From Cellulomonas gelida (GTDB lineage Bacteria > Actinomycetota > Actinomycetes > Actinomycetales > Cellulomonadaceae): a DNA stretch of 50,853 nucleotides. The notes under the pieces are model-generated. The model made no database searches. It was not told the DNA's origin and was given only the letters and a program-made list of their open reading frames with translations. The stretch is from the NCBI RefSeq assembly GCF_006538725.1, contig NZ_BJLQ01000026.1, positions 1 to 50,853 of the forward strand. Reading direction: 5' to 3'. The position numbers were made by a program, and so were the translations under genes. Below, one piece after another: positions 33,179 through 42,536 of the stretch (positions are counted from its first letter, which is position 1; each line of letters starts with the position of its first letter).

Positions 33179-34384
33179 TCAGTACCAGTGCTTCTGGGTA
33201 AAGTGCGCCCACGCCCCGCACGGGGTCTTGTAACGGCTCTTGATGTAGTTCAGGCCCCATGTGATCTGCGTCGCAGGATTCGTCCGCCAGTCGCTCGCGA
33301 TCGAGGCCATCTTCGAGCCCGGCAGCGCCTGCGGGATGCCGTACGCACCCGAGCCCTTGTTGTGGGCGTCGACCCGCCAGCCGCTCTCGTGGTTCCAGAG
33401 CGTGAGCAGGCAGGCGAACTGGTCGTCGCCCCAGCCCCGAGCCGCGGCCATCTCCTTGCCCAGCGCCTGCGCGCTACCCGGGGAGACCTTCGCGTTCGTC
33501 GGGAGCTGCGACGTCCCGACCTTGACGATCTGCGTCACGGGCGTCGTCGTGATGATCGACGTGACCACCGTGCGGCCGACCACGACGCCACCGACCACGT
33601 CGAGGTCGTACGTCGTGGTGCGCACGCCCGCACGCCCGGCCTGCGTGACGATCCGCGTGCCCTTGATGAGGTCGTCGTCCTCGATCTCCTGCGTCTCGAA
33701 CGGCAGCGCCTCGGTGACGACCTCGCCACCGGTCTGCCCGCGCGTGACCAGCACCGCGAGCCCGTCGACCGCCGCGGCGTCGAGCGGCACCGAGAGCTGG
33801 TCGCCCTCGTTCATCACGAGCCCGATGTCCCGCAGCGCGTCGCGCACGGTGCTCGCCGTGGAGACGCCGTCGATCACCTGGCCGTCGACGACGAGGTGGA
33901 TGGTCTTCTGCGTCGAGACGTGCAGGGTTCCGCGCCCGAGGGACGACGAGCGCGACGCCGACAGTCGGACCTCACCGTCGCGCAGCCCGAGCGCCTCGAC
34001 GGCCTCGCCGACGGTCAGCGCCGTGGTCCACACCGTCTCCGGGGCGCCGTCGACCTCGACCTGGAGCTGCCGCGCGTGCCGCACGACGATCTGCTCGCCC
34101 TTGGCCACGGCCTCGCCGGTGCCGGGTGCGACGAGGTCGCGCTCCCCGACCGCGATGCCGCCCGCGGCGAGCACCTGGCCGACCGTGCGACCGAAGCCCT
34201 CGACCTGCACGAGCTGACCGTCGACGTCGACGGTCACCTCCTTGTGCAGCACCGCGAACGCGCTGGTGGCCCCGACGACGAGCGCGACGACGAGTCCCTG
34301 CGCGAGCCGCGCACCCGCTCGGCGTGAACCGCTCGCCGACCCCGCGGCAGCACGGCGCCTGGGGCTCTGGTGCGCGGAGCTCAC
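33179..34384 (-). CDS. DUF348/G5 protein with lytic transglycosylase-like C-terminus
   Basis: A 401-residue secreted protein with the same N-terminal plan as RpfB: hydrophobic segment (LAQGLVVALVVGATSAFAVL), three DUF348 repeats (VTVDVDGQLVQVEGFGRTVG, LQVEVDGAPETVWTTALTVG, HLVVDGQVIDGVSTASTV) and a G5 domain (ALPFETQEIEDDDLIKGTRI to TTPVTQIVKVGTSQL). The C-terminal domain is of the lysozyme/SLT type: FACLLTLWNHESGWRVDAHN with a likely catalytic Glu, GAYGIPQALPGSKMAS and NPATQITWGLNYIKSRYKTP. GTG 34384 has GGAAGGA about 9 bases upstream. It is the first of two tandem paralogs and lies between tatD and rpfB. Confidence 0.9.
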   Translation of the reverse strand: MSSAHQSPRRRAAAGSASGSRRAGARLAQGLVVALVVGATSAFAVLHKEVTVDVDGQLVQVEGFGRTVGQVLAAGGIAVGERDLVAPGTGEAVAKGEQIVVRHARQLQVEVDGAPETVWTTALTVGEAVEALGLRDGEVRLSASRSSSLGRGTLHVSTQKTIHLVVDGQVIDGVSTASTVRDALRDIGLVMNEGDQLSVPLDAAAVDGLAVLVTRGQTGGEVVTEALPFETQEIEDDDLIKGTRIVTQAGRAGVRTTTYDLDVVGGVVVGRTVVTSIITTTPVTQIVKVGTSQLPTNAKVSPGSAQALGKEMAAARGWGDDQFACLLTLWNHESGWRVDAHNKGSGAYGIPQALPGSKMASIASDWRTNPATQITWGLNYIKSRYKTPCGAWAHFTQKHWY

Positions 34385-34466
34385 GCTGCGAGTCCTTCCG
34401 CCGTCGGGTCTGAGATCGGGTCTGTCCTGCTCGTCAGCCCTGCCCCGGCCGGACGCTGGACCGACC

Positions 34467-34482
34467 GTAACTGATTCGTGAT
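34467..34482. promoter_or_regulatory. GTAAC-N6-GTGAT direct repeat upstream of the transglycosylase gene
   Basis: Same half-sites, same 11-bp step and near-identical flanks as the site at 33065-33080; about 85-100 bp before the start at 34384. Confidence 0.45.
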
Positions 34483-34625
34483 CGGCCGCGGTAGCCGGTC
34501 GCTGGACAGTTCCACGGGCTGGTCACCCGGTCGCGCGACGCCGTCCGGCGTGTCGCTCGGCGTGTCGCGCTGAGGGGTGTCCTGCCGTGCGAGCGGCGGC
34601 GTCCCGCGCTGCGGACGCGGGGCGA

Positions 34626-35555
34626 TCACCACGCGCCGTACACCGCCTCCGACGTCCGTGACAGGGTCGCGCACAGCTCCGCCAGGTCCGCACCGCGCGC
34701 GTCGGCCAGCGCCCGGACCGTCCCGGGCAGCAGGTACGGCGCGTTCGGCCGGCCGCGGTGGGGATGCACCGTGAGGTACGGGGCGTCCGTCTCGACCAGC
34801 AGGAGCTCGGCGGGCAGCGCGCGCGCCGCGTCCCGCAGGTGCTCGTTCGACGGGAACGAGACGGGCCCCGCGAACGAGCAGAACCAGCCGTGCTCGGCCG
34901 CGACCGCGGCGAGCCCCGGACCGCCCGAGAAGCAGTGGAACACCGTGCGCTCGGGGGCGCCGTCACGCAGCAGCACCTCGACGACCTCGTCGTGCGCGTC
35001 CCGGTCGTGGATCTGCAGCGCGAGCCCGAGCTCCTTGGCGAGCGCGACGTGCGCGCGGAACGCCTCGAGCTGGACCTCGCGCCCGCGCGGACCCGCCCGG
35101 AAGAAGTCGAGCCCCGTCTCGCCGATCGCGCGGATCCGGGGGTTGCCGCGGGCCGTGCGCGCCACGAGGTCGAGCGCCTCGTCGAGCGCCAGGTCGTGGT
35201 GCGGCGCAGGGTCCGGGTCGAGGCCGTCCGGCGCGACCTCGTGCACGCCCGCGTGCAGCACGGCCTCGTTGGGGTGGATCGCGACCGCCCCGAGCAGCGC
35301 GGCGTGCTCGCGCACGACCTCGTCCGTCCAGCGCACGGCCGCCACGTCGCAGCCCACCTGCACGAGCCGCGGCACGCCCACGCGCGCGGCGCGCTCGAGC
35401 TGCGCGGCCAGGCTGGGCGGCGCGGACTCGTCCGTGCCGTCCCAGCCGGGCGCGCGCCAGCCGACGACCGTCTCGAGGTGCGTGTGGTTGTCGACGACCG
35501 GCAGCGGCAACGGTTCCGGGGGCGCGGGCCACCCGCGCTCACGTGCGCGCGCCAT
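34626..35555 (-). CDS. tatD: TatD family metal-dependent hydrolase
   Basis: A 309-residue TatD-type DNase/hydrolase with a TIM-barrel metal site: DNHTHLE (HxH), IGETGLDFFRA, LQIHDRDAHDEV, VFHCFSGG and LLVETDAPYL. ATG 35555 overlaps the metG stop by one base (TGATG). Members are metal-dependent nucleases with possible roles in DNA repair or quality control. TatD follows metG and precedes rpfB in the classical actinobacterial order. Confidence 0.94.
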   Translation of the reverse strand: MARARERGWPAPPEPLPLPVVDNHTHLETVVGWRAPGWDGTDESAPPSLAAQLERAARVGVPRLVQVGCDVAAVRWTDEVVREHAALLGAVAIHPNEAVLHAGVHEVAPDGLDPDPAPHHDLALDEALDLVARTARGNPRIRAIGETGLDFFRAGPRGREVQLEAFRAHVALAKELGLALQIHDRDAHDEVVEVLLRDGAPERTVFHCFSGGPGLAAVAAEHGWFCSFAGPVSFPSNEHLRDAARALPAELLLVETDAPYLTVHPHRGRPNAPYLLPGTVRALADARGADLAELCATLSRTSEAVYGAW

Positions 35556-37339
35556 CAGCGGGCCTGGTAGCGCTCGAGCTCCTCCTCGACGATCGAGTCG
35601 TCGAGCTTGGTGAACACCGGCGTGGGCTTGGCCACGGGCGTCCCGGGCACCAGCCGCGCCGACGCCCAGGCCGGCACGTCGCGGTAGTCGCCCGTGATGA
35701 CCGGGTAGTGGCGCGAGTCGTCGTCGAGGTCCGTGACCTCGTCGATGCGCGGCTGCGGCGCGAACACGCCCGTGCCACCCAGCGTCTCGTGCACCTTCTG
35801 CGCCGAGTGCGGCAGGAACGGCGCGAGCAGCGTGTTGGCGTCGCTCACGACCTGCGCCGCGGTGTTCAGCACCGTGCCCAGCCGCTCGCGGTCGCCCGTG
35901 AGCTTCCACGGCTCGGTCTCCGAGACGTACCGGTTGGCGTCCTGGACCAGGCGCATCGCCGCGTCGATCCCCGCGCGGTGGCGGTGCGTGCCGATCAGCT
36001 CGCCCACCTTCGCGAAGGACTCCGACGACTGGCGCAGCATCGCCGCGTCGACCTCGTGCAGCTCGCCCGCGGCCGGGATCTCGCCGAAGTTCTTGTGGAT
36101 CATGCTCGCGGTGCGGTTCACGAGGTTGCCCCAGCCGGCCACGAGCTCGTCGTTGGTGCGCCGCAGGAAGTCCGCCCACGTGAAGTCCGCGTCCTGGTTC
36201 TCCGGACCGGCGACCGAGATGAAGTAGCGCAGCGCGTCCGGCTGGTAGCGCGCGAGCATGTCGCGCACGTAGATGACGATGCCGCGCGACGACGCGAACT
36301 TCTTGCCCTCCATGGTGAGGAACTCGCTGCTGACGACCTCGGTCGGCAGCTGCAGGTCCCCGAACACGCCGGGCGTGCCGCCCCGGGCGCCCTTCCCGTC
36401 GTAGGCCAGCAGCTCCGCGGGCCAGATCTGGGAGTGGAAGGTGATGTTGTCCTTGCCCATGAAGTAGTACGAGAGCGCGGCCGGGTCGTTCCACCACTGG
36501 CGCCACGCGTCGTCGTCGCCCGACCGGCGCGCCCACTCGACCGACGCCGACAGGTACCCGATCACCGCGTCGAACCACACGTACAGGCGCTTGTTCGGGT
36601 TCTCCTCCCAACCGGCCAGCGGCACGGGGATCCCCCAGTCGATGTCGCGCGTCATGGCGCGCGGGCGCATGTCGTCGATGAGGTTGAGGCTGAAGTTCAG
36701 GACGTTCGGGCGCCAGTCCTTGCGGCCGCGCAGCCAGATCTCGAGCGCGTTCGCGAACGCCGGCAAGTCGAGGAAGAAGTGCGTCGACTCGACGAACTTC
36801 GGGGCCTCGCCGTTGACGCGGCTGCGCGGGTTGATCAGGTCGATCGGGTCGAGCTGGTTGCCGCAGTTGTCGCACTGGTCGCCGCGTGCGCCGTCGTAGC
36901 CGCAGATCGGGCACGTGCCCTCGATGTAGCGGTCCGGCAGCGTGCGGCCCGTGCTCGGGCTGATCGCGCCCATGGTCGTCTTCTCGACCATGTAGCCGTT
37001 CTTGTGCACCGTGCGGAACATCTCCTGGACGACCGCGTAGTGGTTGCGCGTCGTCGTCCGCGTGAACAGGTCGTACGTCAGGCCGAGCGCCGCGAGGTCC
37101 TCGACGATCACGCGGTTGTACGTGTCCGCGAGCGCCTGGGGCGTCGTGCCCTGCTTCTCGGCCTCGACCAGGATCGGCGTCCCGTGCTCGTCGGTGCCCG
37201 AGACCATCAGCACGTCGTGACCCGCCATGCGCATGTAACGCGAGAAGACGTCCGAGGGGACGCCGAAGCCGGCGACGTGACCGATGTGGCGGGGACCGTT
37301 CGCGTAGGGCCACGCGACGGCCGACAGGATGCGGGACAT
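35555..37339 (-). CDS. metG: Methionyl-tRNA synthetase
   Basis: A 594-residue class I aminoacyl-tRNA synthetase. Motifs: [20 protein letters not shown] (HIGH), zinc-binding cysteines CPIC...CDNCG at about 144-162, the second part of the active site in [14 protein letters not shown], and a KMSKS variant, KKFASSRG near 335. The anticodon-binding domain has [20 protein letters not shown]. Length fits the short form without the C-terminal tRNA-binding domain. It is the upstream gene of the tatD-hydrolase-rpfB series. Confidence 0.97.
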   Translation of the reverse strand: MSRILSAVAWPYANGPRHIGHVAGFGVPSDVFSRYMRMAGHDVLMVSGTDEHGTPILVEAEKQGTTPQALADTYNRVIVEDLAALGLTYDLFTRTTTRNHYAVVQEMFRTVHKNGYMVEKTTMGAISPSTGRTLPDRYIEGTCPICGYDGARGDQCDNCGNQLDPIDLINPRSRVNGEAPKFVESTHFFLDLPAFANALEIWLRGRKDWRPNVLNFSLNLIDDMRPRAMTRDIDWGIPVPLAGWEENPNKRLYVWFDAVIGYLSASVEWARRSGDDDAWRQWWNDPAALSYYFMGKDNITFHSQIWPAELLAYDGKGARGGTPGVFGDLQLPTEVVSSEFLTMEGKKFASSRGIVIYVRDMLARYQPDALRYFISVAGPENQDADFTWADFLRRTNDELVAGWGNLVNRTASMIHKNFGEIPAAGELHEVDAAMLRQSSESFAKVGELIGTHRHRAGIDAAMRLVQDANRYVSETEPWKLTGDRERLGTVLNTAAQVVSDANTLLAPFLPHSAQKVHETLGGTGVFAPQPRIDEVTDLDDDSRHYPVITGDYRDVPAWASARLVPGTPVAKPTPVFTKLDDSIVEEELERYQAR

Positions 37340-37508
37340 GCGGTGATCCTAGGTGAGCCGCCGTCGCACCCGGGGTCGAGACCGGGGGACGGACCTCGAG
37401 TCGTCGCGATGCACGACGAGCGCGCCCCGACGGGCCGGTGCCCGTCCGGGACACGCCCGTCGGCTCAGCCCGGGTTCCGGCGCGGCGGCCGGGCGGTCGA
37501 CCCGCGAC

Positions 37509-37673
37509 TCATCGCGAGGACGGCCCCAGGGCGAGGCGCCGCTTGGCGACGCGAGCGACCGCGAGCGCCGCGAGGCCCGCCACGAAGAGGGTCCACCCGG
37601 CGACCCACCCCTGCGCCACGCTCGCGCCGGTCAGCGCCAGCGCGCCCATCGAGGTCGCGTCGAGCTCGTACAT
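37509..37673 (-). CDS. 54-residue membrane mini-protein with LALTG motif
   Basis: A small ORF whose ATG at 37673 is preceded by an excellent AAGGAGC ribosome site 8 bases upstream; the upstream start at 37712 has none. The sequence is an 11-residue polar head, LALTG at residues 12-16, a hydrophobic segment (about 18-41) and a basic tail (R41, K44-R46). This is the order of a sortase-type sorting signal (LPXTG-like motif, helix, positive tail), yet there is no signal peptide or protein in front of it. It follows the GT2 synthase gene by 54 bp, with a hairpin in between. I cannot name a described family; it could be a simple membrane peptide. Confidence 0.72.
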   Translation of the reverse strand: MYELDATSMGALALTGASVAQGWVAGWTLFVAGLAALAVARVAKRRLALGPSSR

Positions 37674-37689
37674 GGTGTTGCTCCTTCCT

Positions 37690-37707
37690 CGCCCGACAGC
37701 TCGGGCG
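37690..37707. other. Hairpin between the GT2 gene and the mini-protein gene
   Basis: A 7-bp stem (CGCCCGA/TCGGGCG) with a 4-nt loop precedes the mini-protein ribosome site on the transcript. It could tune relative expression of the two genes. Confidence 0.4.
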
Positions 37708-37727
37708 TCCACGGGTACCGGCGCACG

Positions 37728-38855
37728 TCACGGCGCGCCGGTCGGGTTGGCGGTGACGTGGTTCCACGTCACGTCGCGCCGTGCGGCCGCGCACACGACC
37801 GCACGCAGGAACGCCGCCTGCAGGGCGGCGTCGTAGACGATCTCGGGGATCACCGCCGCGGCGAGCAGGCGACCGTCGCGGCCCACGGGCCACACGGTCA
37901 CGAGCCGGTTGACGACGAAGACCCCGCCGATCGCCAGCCAGAAGGGGCTGACGGCGAACACCCCGGCGACGACCGAGGCCACGGTCAGCACCGTGAGCAG
38001 CGCGAGCGTCGCCATGCCGACGCCGATCATCAGCTGCTGCCCGACGTACCGCGCGGTGGTCCGCGTGAACCCGTACTCCCGCAGGTTGTCGAGCATCCCC
38101 TTGTACCAGCGCACGCGCTGGCGATGCAGGTCGCCCCACGTCGGCATGAGCTCGGTGAGGCACACGCACTCCTGCGGCGCCTCGAGCCGCCAGCCCAGCG
38201 TCTTGAGCGCGAGCGTGAGCTCGGAGTCCTCGGTGATGGCGGTGCGGTCGTACACGTCCCCGGGGCTGCCGGGCAGCCGCCGGCCGCGCTCGGCGGCCAC
38301 CTCGTCGAGCGCGGTGAGGCGGAACATCGACGCGGTCCCCGTCACGACGCTCACGCGCTGCGTCGTGAGGATCTGCGTGCGGTAGCGCTCGTACTCGTTG
38401 GCCTGCAGCTGCTGCAGCACGGACCGCGGGCGCTCGCCCACGAAGATCCCGCTCACCGCGCCGAGCCGTACGTCCGCGTCGAGCCGGGCCAGAGCCGTCT
38501 CGACGAACGCGGGCGCCAGGCGCGTGTCCGCATCGACGACGAGGACGTACTGCGCCGGTGAGGTGCGCAGCCGGACCAGCGCCTGGTCGAGCGCGCCGGC
38601 CTTCCGCGCCGTGTTGGCGACGGTCTCGACGACCTCGGCGCCGTGCCTGCGCGCCACGTCGGCTGTGTCGTCGGTGCAGTTGTCGGCGATCACGACGACC
38701 CGCTGCGGGGCGCCCGTCTGCTCCGCCAGCGCCGCGAGCGTCCCGCCGATCGCGTCCGCCTCGTCGTGCGCGGGGACCAGCACGACGAGGCGGTCGGGCG
38801 GCACGCTCGTGCGCGTGCGCTCGCTCGTCCTCGTCTCGACCTGACCCCCGTGCAT
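37728..38855 (-). CDS. Processive family 2 glycosyltransferase (membrane synthase)
   Basis: A 375-residue enzyme when started at ATG 38855. It has the full D,D,D,QxxRW set of processive GT2 synthases (cellulose, hyaluronan, poly-GlcNAc type): DNCTDD near residue 58-63, DAD at 108-110, TED at 208-210 and QRVRW at 246-250. At least three C-terminal membrane helices follow (LMIGVGMATLALLTVLTVAS, WLAIGGVFVVNRLVTVW, then a helix near EIVYDAALQAAFLRAVV). It therefore probably makes and exports a homopolymer or modifies a lipid acceptor. The start is uncertain: no strong ribosome site. Next to it on the same strand is the mini-protein; upstream lies the LuxR-type regulator, 216 bp away. Confidence 0.88.
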   Translation of the reverse strand: MHGGQVETRTSERTRTSVPPDRLVVLVPAHDEADAIGGTLAALAEQTGAPQRVVVIADNCTDDTADVARRHGAEVVETVANTARKAGALDQALVRLRTSPAQYVLVVDADTRLAPAFVETALARLDADVRLGAVSGIFVGERPRSVLQQLQANEYERYRTQILTTQRVSVVTGTASMFRLTALDEVAAERGRRLPGSPGDVYDRTAITEDSELTLALKTLGWRLEAPQECVCLTELMPTWGDLHRQRVRWYKGMLDNLREYGFTRTTARYVGQQLMIGVGMATLALLTVLTVASVVAGVFAVSPFWLAIGGVFVVNRLVTVWPVGRDGRLLAAAVIPEIVYDAALQAAFLRAVVCAAARRDVTWNHVTANPTGAP

Positions 38856-39071
38856 CGTGACCGTCCGTGCGTGCCGTGGCGGCCCCCTCGGCCGCGTGTG
38901 CCTCCATCGCACGTCCGGCGCACGGGGTGCTCAGCCACGGTCAGGCGCGCGTGAGCAGCGCCCAGCACGCGCGTGAGCACCCGGGGCGCGCCTGGCGGGT
39001 GCGCCGGTGCCCGCCGTCGTGCACCGGGATCGCTCGGGAGCCGGCAGGCGGGCGGGACCGGTCCGGAGCCG

Positions 39072-41672
39072 TCAGACGAGGCGGGCGAGGTCCTCGCGCG
39101 ACGTCACGCCGAGCTTGCGGTAGATGCGGTACAGGTGGTTGTCGATCGTGCGGTCGCTCACGACGAGGCGCTCGGCCGCCTCCCTGTTCGTCAGCCCGGC
39201 TGCCACGAGGCGAGCGACCTCGAGCTCGCGCGGCGTGAGGTCCGCCGTGGGCGCCGCAGACGGCACCAGGAGAGCCAGCTCCTGACCGGACCCCGCGACG
39301 AGCTCCGTCAGCCGCGCGGCCTCGTGCACCGCGTCACCGGGCGGGCCTGAGCGGCGCAGCACGCGCACGGCACTCGCGTGCGCGAGGGTCGCGTGCAGCA
39401 GCAACCCGCCGGCCCGCAGATCGTCCGCCACCTGCAGCAGTGCGGTCGCCGAGCCCGCGGCCGCGGCCTCGAGGTAGCGACCGAGCAGCGGCAGCAGCGA
39501 CCCTTGGGCGTCCTGCGCGAGCGCTGCCGCGCGCGCCGCGACCGCGGGGTCGACGTGCAGGTCCACGAGCAGCGCCGCGTCGAACACCGCGGCGAGCGCC
39601 CAGCCCTCGTCGACGAGCCCAGCGACCGCTCGCCACGCCGGAGCTGCGGCCTGCTCCGGGGGGAGGCCGGACGCGAGCGCGAGCGCGGCGTGCGCCGGGC
39701 CCGGCCGGGCGATGGGGAAGGGCAGGGCGCGCAGGTCGAGCGCCTCGAGCTGCTCGGTCATGCTGCGCGCGGCCGGCAGGTTGTGCTCGGCGAGCGAGAG
39801 GAAGGCCCCCAGGGCGAGCAGGCCCGCGCGCGGCTGCGGGCGCAACGGCGACGGCGCGTTGAGCGCGAACATGATCGTCAGGTGCTCACGCAGGTCCGTG
39901 AGCCGGCCCGCGAGCAGCAGGCCGAGCGCAACGGTGTAGCCGTGCGGCTCGATCTCCGCCTGGTCGAGGCCGCCCTGGGCCTCGTCGAACAGCCGCATCG
40001 CCGTGGACGTGCCCTCGTCCAGCGCTCCCGTGCACACACGCGCCAGCGGCCCCAGCGCCTCGCCGTCGCGTCGCGGCGAGGTCGTCGGCAGCGCGAGCCG
40101 CGCCAGCGCCGTCGCTGCGTCGGCCATCCGGCCCGCGGCTATCAGGTGCTCACCACCGATCAGCGCGACGACCGTCTCGACCTGCGCGTCCGCCGAGCTC
40201 GACGACGCGCTCGCGGGGTCGAGCCGGCCGACCAGGTCACTGCCGTCGTCGCTCGGTGGCGGGAACGCTCCCGAGTCGTCGACACCCAGCAGACGCAGGT
40301 GCTCCTGCGTCGCGTCGAACACCGCGCTCTGCTCGGGGTGCGCGCGTCGCGCCACGGCGAGGAGGCGGACGGCCGCCGGCGCGTCCCGCAGGACGAGCGC
40401 ACGGTACGTCGCCTCCCAGGTGAGCACGAGGGCCTGCAGCGGCGCGTCCGAGGGTTGCGCCAGCTCGCGCGACTGGGCCAGCACCATCTCGATCGTCTCG
40501 GCAGGTGCGCCGTCGCCGAGCAGCGCGTCGAGGTACATCACGGTCGACCTGCCCGTCGGCTCGCGCTCCCACGCGTGCCGGCGCACCAGCAGGTTCGTCC
40601 GCGACTGCTCGCGTAGCAGCCGCCCGAGCACCGCCGCCGACTCAGGCGACGTGGACCACCGCAGCGGCGAGCCGAGCACAGCCCGACGCCCACCCGCGAC
40701 ATCCGTGCTCCGGCCGAACGCCGCGCTGATCTGCTCCGCTGCGCGCCGGCCACGGGCTCCGCGGTCAGCGTTCCGCAGGTGGTCCGTGAGCAGCGGCGGG
40801 AACAGCGCGACGACGAGCCGCCCCTCGGTCTCGACGAAGCGCAGGAGACCGTGGTCGTCCAGCTGCACGAGCACGGGCCAGGGCACGAGCTGCAGCGCCG
40901 CTGCGAGCTCGGTGGGCCCGAGCGCCGCGAGCAGGTGCAGGGCCTCGCGACCCGCCTCGTCCAGCCCTTCCTGCAGTCGACCGACGACGACCGCGAGGGC
41001 CGGCGTCACGAGGTCCTGCCGCGCGACCCAGCGTCCGCCCTCCGGCACGACCCGTCCCGCACGCCGGGCCGCGACGACGACCGTCCGCGCGATCCCCGGC
41101 AACCCGCCCGAGAGCGCGAAGACCCGGCCGACCACGTCGACGTCCACGCCACCCGGCAGCAGCTCGACCGTCATGCGGTGGACGTCCTCGAACGCGAGCG
41201 GGGGCACCGTCAGCAGTGCGGTGTCCCCGACACCCACGGCCACGTCCACGACGCGCGTGCCCGGCACCGGCGGGCGGGACGTCGCCACGACGCTCACGTC
41301 GGCACGCGTACGCACCGCCGCGAGGACGGCCGCCGAGGTCTCGTCGAGCCGCTCGGCGTCGTCGACGAGAAGGACGGTGCGCCGGGCGGCCACACGCTGC
41401 ACGAGCTGGTCCGAGGCCGCCGCGAGCGCGCTCGGTGCGGCAGGTCCGGACAGCAGGCCCGCCAGCGCGAGGGACTCGAGCGGACGACCCTCCCCGCGCA
41501 CGGCGTCGATCCTCAGCACGTCGAACCCGACGTCTGCGACGACGTCTCGCACCTGGCCGAGCAGCCGCGTGCGACCCGACCCGGGCAGGCCGACGACCAC
41601 CACGTCCACCCGCGACTCGGCGGCCTCACGGACCTGGTCCACGAGGCCTTCGCGCGCGTCCGGGCCGCTCAC
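39072..41672 (-). CDS. ATPase-LuxR type regulator with altered P-loop
   Basis: An 866-residue protein with an N-terminal STAND/LAL-like ATPase and a C-terminal LuxR helix-turn-helix (about 808-866: LTPRELEVARLVAAGLTNRE, AAERLVVSDRTIDNHLYRIY). The P-loop is GLPGSGRT at residues 28-35, where the usual Lys is Arg; a Walker B-like TVLLVDDAERL follows near residue 100. The middle is a long helical region without a recognisable repeat. GTG 41672 is 9 bp after the stop of the type VII-like gene upstream, so the three genes are probably one transcript. Its targets may be the GT2/mini-protein pair downstream. Confidence 0.85.
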   Translation of the reverse strand: MSGPDAREGLVDQVREAAESRVDVVVVGLPGSGRTRLLGQVRDVVADVGFDVLRIDAVRGEGRPLESLALAGLLSGPAAPSALAAASDQLVQRVAARRTVLLVDDAERLDETSAAVLAAVRTRADVSVVATSRPPVPGTRVVDVAVGVGDTALLTVPPLAFEDVHRMTVELLPGGVDVDVVGRVFALSGGLPGIARTVVVAARRAGRVVPEGGRWVARQDLVTPALAVVVGRLQEGLDEAGREALHLLAALGPTELAAALQLVPWPVLVQLDDHGLLRFVETEGRLVVALFPPLLTDHLRNADRGARGRRAAEQISAAFGRSTDVAGGRRAVLGSPLRWSTSPESAAVLGRLLREQSRTNLLVRRHAWEREPTGRSTVMYLDALLGDGAPAETIEMVLAQSRELAQPSDAPLQALVLTWEATYRALVLRDAPAAVRLLAVARRAHPEQSAVFDATQEHLRLLGVDDSGAFPPPSDDGSDLVGRLDPASASSSSADAQVETVVALIGGEHLIAAGRMADAATALARLALPTTSPRRDGEALGPLARVCTGALDEGTSTAMRLFDEAQGGLDQAEIEPHGYTVALGLLLAGRLTDLREHLTIMFALNAPSPLRPQPRAGLLALGAFLSLAEHNLPAARSMTEQLEALDLRALPFPIARPGPAHAALALASGLPPEQAAAPAWRAVAGLVDEGWALAAVFDAALLVDLHVDPAVAARAAALAQDAQGSLLPLLGRYLEAAAAGSATALLQVADDLRAGGLLLHATLAHASAVRVLRRSGPPGDAVHEAARLTELVAGSGQELALLVPSAAPTADLTPRELEVARLVAAGLTNREAAERLVVSDRTIDNHLYRIYRKLGVTSREDLARLV

Positions 41673-41681
41673 GTCTCCACC

Positions 41682-42536
41682 CTAGGGCGATGCGGGCCGC
41701 GCGGCCGGGTCAGCCGCGGGCGGCACGAAAGGGGCGATGATCGTCGTGAAGTAGCCGATCATGTCGGTCCTGGTCGCGACCGCGCGCCCCGTGTCGATCG
41801 CTCCCTCGTGCTCCAGGAGGCGCCGGCTGGTGCGGATGAACGCGTCCAGCACGTCGTCCGCGAGGCCCAGCAGCGCGCGCACGGTGCGCGCGACCGCGTC
41901 GACCAGCGGGCTGATGTGCTCGGCCGCCTTGATCGCGAGCCGCGCCGCGCGGGCAGCGGCGGCCACCGGTCCGCACACCGACGCGACGAAGCACGCGATG
42001 ATCTCTGCGAGCGTGTCGCGGATCAGGTCGTGCACGGCGCGCACGATCTGCGCGCAGACCCCGACGGCGGCGCCGACAGCCCCGGCCGCTGCCGCGAGCG
42101 CCTCGGTGGTCGAGGTCAGGACCGCGCTCGCGCCGACGTAGGCCGTCACCGCCGGCCCGCGCATGCCCGCGGTGTCCTGGCCCACGTCGCTGCGGTAGCG
42201 CGCGGCGACGTCGTCGAGCGCCCCGCTGATCGAGCCCCACGTCGCGGCGTAGGCGGCGACCACGTCCGCATCACCCGCGAAAGCGTCGAGCATGCCCTTG
42301 AGCGGTGCGACGTGGTCGAGCAGCCAGCCGGCCCCCCAGCTCACCGCCGCACCGAGCGGGTCGAACGCCGCGCCGGCGACCCCCGCACCGAGCGCGAGCC
42401 CGGACAGCGCCCCGTCGATCCACGCCCCGCTGTCGAGCGCCCGTGAGCAGCTCACGAGGTCGTCGATCGCGCCGGCGCCCGACCACGCCGACTCGGACGG
42501 CACCACGGGAGTCGGCACGACCACCACGCCGCTCAT
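41682..42536 (-). CDS. WXG100/ESX-like secreted protein candidate
   Basis: A 284-residue, Ala-rich, mostly helical protein. Residues about 90-140 resemble the WXG-type hairpin of type VII substrates (YAATWGSISGALDDVAARYR, GPAVTAYVGA). The C-terminal half has long amphipathic helices and no cysteine-rich or toxin domain. ATG 42536 overlaps the stop of the smaller gene upstream (ATGA). No signal peptide. The ESX machinery is not in the window. Family membership is inferred from pattern and pairing, not from a strong motif. Confidence 0.62.
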   Translation of the reverse strand: MSGVVVVPTPVVPSESAWSGAGAIDDLVSCSRALDSGAWIDGALSGLALGAGVAGAAFDPLGAAVSWGAGWLLDHVAPLKGMLDAFAGDADVVAAYAATWGSISGALDDVAARYRSDVGQDTAGMRGPAVTAYVGASAVLTSTTEALAAAAGAVGAAVGVCAQIVRAVHDLIRDTLAEIIACFVASVCGPVAAAARAARLAIKAAEHISPLVDAVARTVRALLGLADDVLDAFIRTSRRLLEHEGAIDTGRAVATRTDMIGYFTTIIAPFVPPAADPAARPASP

